Part shown: piece after piece, positions 5,428-9,050 of the stretch
Layout of the letters: each line of letters opens with the position of its first letter
How positions within the stretch are numbered: position 1 is the first letter of the stretch
NCBI GenBank assembly: GCA_030151725.1
Contig: JASLDD010000093.1
Span: 1 to 9,050, forward strand
Direction: 5' to 3'
Length of the DNA: 9,050 nucleotides
From: Solirubrobacteraceae bacterium
GTDB lineage: Bacteria; Actinomycetota; Thermoleophilia; Solirubrobacterales; Solirubrobacteraceae
Translations under genes and position numbers: made by a program
The notes under the pieces: model-generated
What the model was told of the DNA's origin: nothing
Seen by the model: only the letters and a program-made list of their open reading frames with translations
Database searches by the model: none

Positions 5428-6175
5428 CCGCACGCCACGAGCCGTCGCCTACGTCCGCGAGTCAACCGAGGAGCAGGGCCAGGGCTTCTCCCCGGACGCG
5501 CAGCGCGAGGGCATCCGCCGCTTCGCACCCGAGAACAATCTCGAACTCGTCGGCGAGTACTGCGACTTCCACTCTGGATGGCGCAAATCAGAGGCGCGCC
5601 CCGAGTTCCAGCGCCTCATGGCCGATGCCGCCGCCGGCAAGTTCGACGTCGTGCTCGTGTTCCACACCAGCCGCTTCGCCCGCAACCAAGTCGAGGCACG
5701 CCGCTACAAGCAGCTACTACGCGAGCGATTGGGTATCCGCGTCATCTCGGTCACGCAGCCCATGGGCGAAGACCACACCGACCCCTCCGCGTTCCTCGCC
5801 GAGTCCATCCACGAGATGTTCGACGAGTACTACTCCGTCTCGCTGTCCTTCTGGACACCCAGCGGCTTGAAGGAGAAGGCACGCCAAGGCCACCTCGTCG
5901 GGAGCCTGCCCTGGGGCTACGTCCGCGACCCTGACACGAAGCTCGCCATTCCTCATCCCGAGCGCGCTCCAATGGTGCTGGCGATGTTCGAGCGCTACGC
6001 CACCGGCCAGGAGTCCGACCGCACCCTCGCCGCATGGCTTAACGCAAAGGGCGCACGCACCGCGCGGGAGGCTGTTCAGCAAGGACACCGTGCGCGAGAT
6101 GCTGTGCAACGCCGCCTACGCCGGATACGTCTCCGGGCTACGCGACAAGGGCCGCAGCATCCTTGGCCTGCATGA
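5420..6175 (+). CDS. Large serine recombinase, N-terminal half (frameshifted)
   Basis: This is the catalytic part of a large serine integrase. From ATG 5420, residues 8-19 (AVAYVRESTEEQ) carry catalytic Ser15 and Arg13. VLVFHTSRFARNQVEARRYK (79-98) holds the conserved Arg pair (Arg85, Arg88). SAFLAESIHEMFDEYYSVSL leads into the recombinase DNA-binding domain, with LKEKARQGHLVGSLPWGYVR. I prefer ATG 5420 to ATG 5315 because the sequence before 5420 is low complexity in this frame and codes better in another. True homology ends near 6065. Beyond it this frame becomes Arg/Gln-rich nonsense and stops at 6175, while the +3 frame continues the family sequence. A conserved GRLFSKDTVREML segment lies at 6066-6104 in that frame. 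Confidence 0.88.
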   Translation: MTDRTPRAVAYVRESTEEQGQGFSPDAQREGIRRFAPENNLELVGEYCDFHSGWRKSEARPEFQRLMADAAAGKFDVVLVFHTSRFARNQVEARRYKQLLRERLGIRVISVTQPMGEDHTDPSAFLAESIHEMFDEYYSVSLSFWTPSGLKEKARQGHLVGSLPWGYVRDPDTKLAIPHPERAPMVLAMFERYATGQESDRTLAAWLNAKGARTAREAVQQGHRARDAVQRRLRRIRLRATRQGPQHPWPA

Positions 6176-6971
6176 GCCGATCGTCAGCGACGAGCTGTTC
6201 GATCGGGTGCAGGAAGTCCGCTCGTGGCGCACCCGCGTCGTAAAGCCCGGCCGCCCCTCCGAGGAGTACCTGCTGCGCAAGCTCATACACTGCGAGCGCT
6301 GCGGCGCGCGGATGCACGGCTGCCGCACCGGATGGGAGGGGATGCGTCGCTACCAGTGCTCGACCCGCCGCCACCACGGCGACTGCGAGCAGAAGATGAC
6401 CCCTGCCCAACCCCTGGAGGAGCAGCTGATCGACTGGCTGCACGACTTCCAACCCGACCACGCGCTGCGGCAGCTCGTGCTGGACACGATCCAAATGCAA
6501 GCCGGTGCGCTCCCCGGCGAGGATGCGGAGCGTCGCCGCGAGCTGACCGCCCAGCTTGAGCGGCTACGCGACCTCTACGTCATGGGCGACATCACCAAGC
6601 CCCAGTACGCGATGCGCCGCCAGATGCTGGAGGAGGAGCTGCAACGCGCGAAGCCGCCAACCGACCCAGACCTGGATCGCGCACAAGCCATCCTCGAAGA
6701 CTTCGCGCGCTTCTGGGACGCCGAGCACGAGCCCGCCGAGCGACGCAGGCTGATCCTCTCCCTGTTCGCGCAGGTCTGGGCCAAGGACAACCGGATCGTC
6801 GCCGTCAAACCCAACCCGGCGTTCGCCAGCTACTTCACCGCGTCGGTGGTGCGAGCCACGCACCCAAAAGCCGACGCGGGGGATGAGGCAACAAATACGG
6901 GAGCGACGGGGGTTGGACGCGCTCTGGGCACCGCTTCGAGATCCGGCCATAGAGACTATCCTCAAAACTGA
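6090..6971 (+). CDS. Large serine recombinase, C-terminal half (frameshifted)
   Basis: This frame continues the recombinase from about 6066 (GRLFSKDTV), upstream of the first start-like codon at 6090, so it is a fragment and not an independent gene. It contains the rest of the recombinase domain (MLCNAAYAGYVSGLRDKGRS), then a zinc ribbon with Cys68 and Cys71 (CERCG), Cys90 and Cys99, counted from 6090. A long coiled coil follows, about LEEQLIDWLHDFQP through RRRELTAQLERLRDL, then RRLILSLFAQVWAKD and the variable tail. The tail crosses the 16-bp putative att core at 6898-6913 and stops at TGA 6969-6971. Joined with the N-terminal half, the protein would be about 517 aa, normal for the family. 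The break lies in a GC-rich run (accgcgcggg) where a +1 step, indel or read error is equally possible. Confidence 0.88.
   Translation: MREMLCNAAYAGYVSGLRDKGRSILGLHEPIVSDELFDRVQEVRSWRTRVVKPGRPSEEYLLRKLIHCERCGARMHGCRTGWEGMRRYQCSTRRHHGDCEQKMTPAQPLEEQLIDWLHDFQPDHALRQLVLDTIQMQAGALPGEDAERRRELTAQLERLRDLYVMGDITKPQYAMRRQMLEEELQRAKPPTDPDLDRAQAILEDFARFWDAEHEPAERRRLILSLFAQVWAKDNRIVAVKPNPAFASYFTASVVRATHPKADAGDEATNTGATGVGRALGTASRSGHRDYPQN
6898..6913. repeat. Right copy of 16-bp direct repeat (putative att core)
   Basis: This is an exact match to 277-292, lying within the last 25 codons of the recombinase. If the repeats are att cores, DNA to the right (the operon starting at 7108) is outside this element. 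Confidence 0.45.
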
Positions 6972-7107
6972 GGAGGCGGCGGGATTAGGATCGGCGCATG
7001 ACGATAGGATCACTGCGGATGGGTTCCATATCTGCGAAAGATGCCGGGTTCCTGCGCGAGACGCAGCGAGCGATGTCGTCCGGCATGCAGCCGGAGAGGC
7101 GACTCAC

Positions 7108-7455
7108 ATGAGGTCGTTCGTCGCCGGAGTAGCGGCGGCGGTGGTCGCGAGCGCGGTTTTGTACTTCGTGCTTGCTGCGACGGAAGCGTTGTCCTTCCCT
7201 GCGCGACTGGCCGTGATGGCGTTGGTGCTCATCCTTGGGGTCGCCGTGGCTCTAAGAGTTTCACGTGATAGCTGCGATCCCGGCACCGTCGGGACCGCCG
7301 TGGGTGACCGGATCGCCTCCGTAGGCGACGTCACGGTCGAGCGGGTGGATGTGCAGGAGTTTGGCGAGAGCACTCGCGTGGCCACGAATGTTCAATCAGG
7401 TGGCACGGTTCGCGTTAGCGACGTGCGCGTCACACACGGCGAGGATTCTGGGTGA
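7108..7455 (+). CDS. Two-TM protein with beta-rich C-terminus, possible effector
   Basis: The 115-aa product starts at ATG 7108, with GGAGAGG 8 nt upstream. Longer in-frame starts would run through poor-codon sequence and the recombinase tail. Residues 4-24 (VAGVAAAVVASAVLYFVLAA) and about 30-50 (ARLAVMALVLILGVAVALRV) are two membrane helices. After them, residues 60-115 form alternating short strands: VGDRIASVGDVTVERVDVQ and GGTVRVSDVRVTHG. No catalytic residue stands out. It is the first gene of a coupled three-gene operon with a degenerate NTPase-like and a TPR-like protein. Two-TM proteins in such settings can be pore-type effectors; that role is inferred from context. Its stop overlaps the next GTG by 4 nt. 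Confidence 0.7.
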   Translation: MRSFVAGVAAAVVASAVLYFVLAATEALSFPARLAVMALVLILGVAVALRVSRDSCDPGTVGTAVGDRIASVGDVTVERVDVQEFGESTRVATNVQSGGTVRVSDVRVTHGEDSG

Positions 7456-8282
7456 CGGTTCCCGCGGTTCCGCGGATCGATTGGCGGAGGCAGTTTCAGG
7501 CTCTTGAGCCTTACTTCATTGATCGCGGCGGCGTCGTGCATGTGCGCGTGACCGACGCTAGCCCCGCGTCGACTTTCTCGAAGGCAATCCGGCAGGTGAT
7601 GGTCAACGACCAGTGGCCCCTGCCGTGGAGATGCGTACAGATTGATGCACTCAATTCCAACACGCATTACCTCGAGGACGTCGTGATCCAATTGGAGCGC
7701 TCGCTTGAGCTTGATTTAGAGACCGCCAACTCGCTTGCCAGAGGCGTAATCCAGGTCGGCGCTGACATCGAAGCCCACTCGGTCGAGATTTCGAATGTCG
7801 GGATCACTTATCAGGAGGACGACTACGAACGGGTGCATCGCGCGTACGCCAGACTTGACAGCGCCGCAGACGCGATCACGGAGCGGCTAGAGACAGAACG
7901 CATCGCGCTGTTGTTCTTGAACTCACACACCTACGACTCGAAGACGCTTTCCCGCTTCCGCAGGCTGCTGTGGGACGCGAGGCTACAGACCCTGACCCAT
8001 TCCGGTCTGCTGCTGATCGATATCTCCGATCCATCGTGTAGCCGCGGACCCGACTGGCCGCCTGAACCCGAACTCCTGCTCGACCTCCCCGAGCGCTTCG
8101 ACGATACCGCCCGTCTCGATGCGCACGCGGATCTTAGGAAGATAGCCATGAGCGAGGGGATCGCAGCTAACGCTGATAGGGCCGACATGTTTGCGACGAC
8201 GCTACTCAGCAGCAGCGACACGATTCGTGATGTGTACGCGGGCCTGGCCCGCATACTGGCGCGCAAGGCCGAGACAATATGA
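7452..8282 (+). CDS. STAND/AAA-like protein with degenerate Walker motifs
   Basis: The 276-aa protein starts at GTG 7452. A helix DWRRQFQALEPYF precedes a strand GGVVHVRV (26-33), then TDASPASTFSKAI at 34-46. This is exactly where a P-loop (TGxxGSGKST) would follow, but Gly and Lys are replaced. RCVQIDAL and HYLEDVVIQLERSLEL (60-87) resemble the next strand and helix of STAND NTPases. RIALLFLNSHTYDS (150-163) sits at the Walker B position, without the usual Asp pair. GLLLIDISD resembles a sensor strand. It is therefore probably an inactive NTPase-fold scaffold, similar in concept to inactive-STAND modules reported in bacterial conflict systems. I could not compare it to those families. The gene overlaps its neighbours by 4 nt and 3 nt, indicating one complex. 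An unrelated fold remains possible. Confidence 0.6.
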   Translation: MTVPAVPRIDWRRQFQALEPYFIDRGGVVHVRVTDASPASTFSKAIRQVMVNDQWPLPWRCVQIDALNSNTHYLEDVVIQLERSLELDLETANSLARGVIQVGADIEAHSVEISNVGITYQEDDYERVHRAYARLDSAADAITERLETERIALLFLNSHTYDSKTLSRFRRLLWDARLQTLTHSGLLLIDISDPSCSRGPDWPPEPELLLDLPERFDDTARLDAHADLRKIAMSEGIAANADRADMFATTLLSSSDTIRDVYAGLARILARKAETI

Positions 8283-9050
8283 CCTCAATCATGCCCAAAG
8301 AGCTCTCACCGTTTCTCGTGGGACGCGAGGCCGCCGAGCGCAGCTTGCTCGTACTTGCGGCTCCCGAGAGCCTGACGGACGCTCTCGCACACGACCTTCT
8401 ATGCGTCGCGTTCGGAGAGGACGAGAGGCCAGAGCGCTTTGTGGGTGCCCTGCACCTCTGCGACTTCGTGGTCGAGCGCAACAGCGAGTGGCATCTCGCA
8501 CCGCGCATTCGCGCGGTGCTGATCGAGCGCCTCACCAGCGAGCGCGAGCTGTCCGAGCGCGTCCACGGTCGGCTGCTCGACCTCGCCGAATCGGGCACCG
8601 TGGCAGCGCACGTCCCGGACGAGCTGCCACGCTATCTGCAGTCCGACGTCGGACGTGCATATCACGCGACCTTCCTCTCCGTCGATGGGGTCCACCAGTA
8701 CGCGCAGCTCGCCGAACAACCGCTGAGCGGTCAGCAGTGGCTAGCGGGGCAGCTCGCGTCGGAGCAGGTGCGTCTCGGCGTCATCCGCCGGGACGCCCTC
8801 GAGGTGACATTTCTACACGGGATGATCCTCTACCGCGAACATCGATGGGACGAGGCCGTGCGACAGCTGCGGGAGGTGGCCAAGCGAGACGAGCCCCGCC
8901 ACGAGGTCGCGGTCGCGGCGCACCTCGTAGGCCGCAGAGACGGGATGAATCCCTCGCGCCGAAAGGACGGAGAGTCGTATCTGTGGACGAGCCTCGAGAT
9001 CCTTCGGGCGCTGAATGACTCCTTCGGCACCGCCCAGGTGCTCCACACCC
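8279..9050 (+). CDS. Partial winged-helix plus TPR-like protein of the same operon
   Basis: The ATG at 8279-8281 overlaps the preceding TGA (8280-8282). The frame stays open to the window end (257 codons seen). The front, KELSPFLVGREAAERSLLVL and then DALAHDLLCVAFG, with LCDFVVERNSEWHLAPRIRA and VLIERL, resembles the winged helix that follows the NTPase in STAND proteins. From about residue 175, LEVTFLHGMILYREHRWDEA with VRQLREV is a TPR-like helix pair (the A, Y, W and A positions fit loosely). It probably continues as a TPR array to the right. Together with gene 7452 this looks like one STAND architecture split into two proteins. That reading is structural inference, and only the N-terminal part is visible. 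Confidence 0.65.
   Translation, partial: MTSIMPKELSPFLVGREAAERSLLVLAAPESLTDALAHDLLCVAFGEDERPERFVGALHLCDFVVERNSEWHLAPRIRAVLIERLTSERELSERVHGRLLDLAESGTVAAHVPDELPRYLQSDVGRAYHATFLSVDGVHQYAQLAEQPLSGQQWLAGQLASEQVRLGVIRRDALEVTFLHGMILYREHRWDEAVRQLREVAKRDEPRHEVAVAAHLVGRRDGMNPSRRKDGESYLWTSLEILRALNDSFGTAQVLHT

Larger units (their letters stand above)
277..6913 (+). mobile_element. Candidate serine-recombinase element carrying TA modules
   Basis: The sequence cgggagcgacgggggt occurs at 277-292 and again at 6898-6913. Both copies lie inside the 3' tail of a serine recombinase gene. The right copy is read as TGATGV in the recombinase frame, and the left copy can be read as AGATGV. Large serine recombinases commonly sit at one end of their element next to att, and a recombinase tail running over the att core is a familiar arrangement. 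Between the copies are three toxin-antitoxin modules, HTH regulators and one recombinase, a typical small-island cargo. The left remnant would then belong to an older, neighbouring insertion at the same kind of site. The alternative is that both copies are simply homologous recombinase tails and do not mark the ends of a unit. Confidence 0.38.

Noticed and set aside
6883..7107. N-terminal extension of the two-TM protein
   Set aside because: It overlaps the recombinase tail and lacks coding bias. ATG 7108 has a good ribosome site and starts directly at the membrane helix.
8191..9018. 275-aa plus-strand open frame at the right end
   Set aside because: It is very Arg-rich and out of frame with the coupled ATG 8279 gene, whose frame has normal composition and runs open to the window end.

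Overview
High-GC DNA with strong G/C at third codon positions, GTG and TTG starts, and tightly overlapping genes (GTGA/ATGA junctions). This suggests an actinobacterial chromosome, possibly a Thermoleophilia/Solirubrobacterales-like lineage; the lineage is inference. The window looks like accessory DNA: a serine-recombinase element loaded with toxin-antitoxin (TA) modules, next to the start of a possible conflict/signalling operon.

Layout. Positions 1-337 hold the broken 3' end of one large serine recombinase. A 16-bp sequence in this tail (277-292) recurs exactly in the tail of a second large serine recombinase (6898-6913), so the ~6.6 kb between them is a candidate integrated element with direct-repeat attachment cores. 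From left to right the interval holds: a PIN toxin and Phd-like antitoxin (minus, 334-976); a winged-helix protein coupled to a small hydrophobic-N-terminus protein (plus, 1128-1939); a Phd-like antitoxin, a 55-aa protein and a Doc/Fic toxin (minus, 1969-2803); a palindrome-rich divergent promoter region (2804-2963); a small IF2-N-like protein and a long Fic/Doc protein with an unusual C-terminal extension (plus, 2964-4022); a winged-helix protein abutting an XRE plus sigma-4-like regulator (plus, 4218-4928); a 386-bp spacer with short repeats; a possible tiny leader ORF (5315-5427); and the element's recombinase, split by a frameshift near 6060-6070.

The two HTH proteins probably regulate the recombinase or its excision. 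The three TA modules probably stabilise the element. The recombinase frameshift suggests a degraded or immobilised element, unless it is a sequencing error or recoding.

Right of the element (7108 to the window end) is a three-gene plus-strand operon with 4-nt and 3-nt overlaps: a two-TM protein with a beta-rich tail, a protein resembling a STAND/AAA NTPase whose Walker A and B positions are degenerate, and a partial protein resembling the winged-helix plus TPR half of STAND proteins. I read it as a possible split, catalytically inactive STAND-like sensor with a membrane effector. It is the most novel-looking system here, and its function is unproven.
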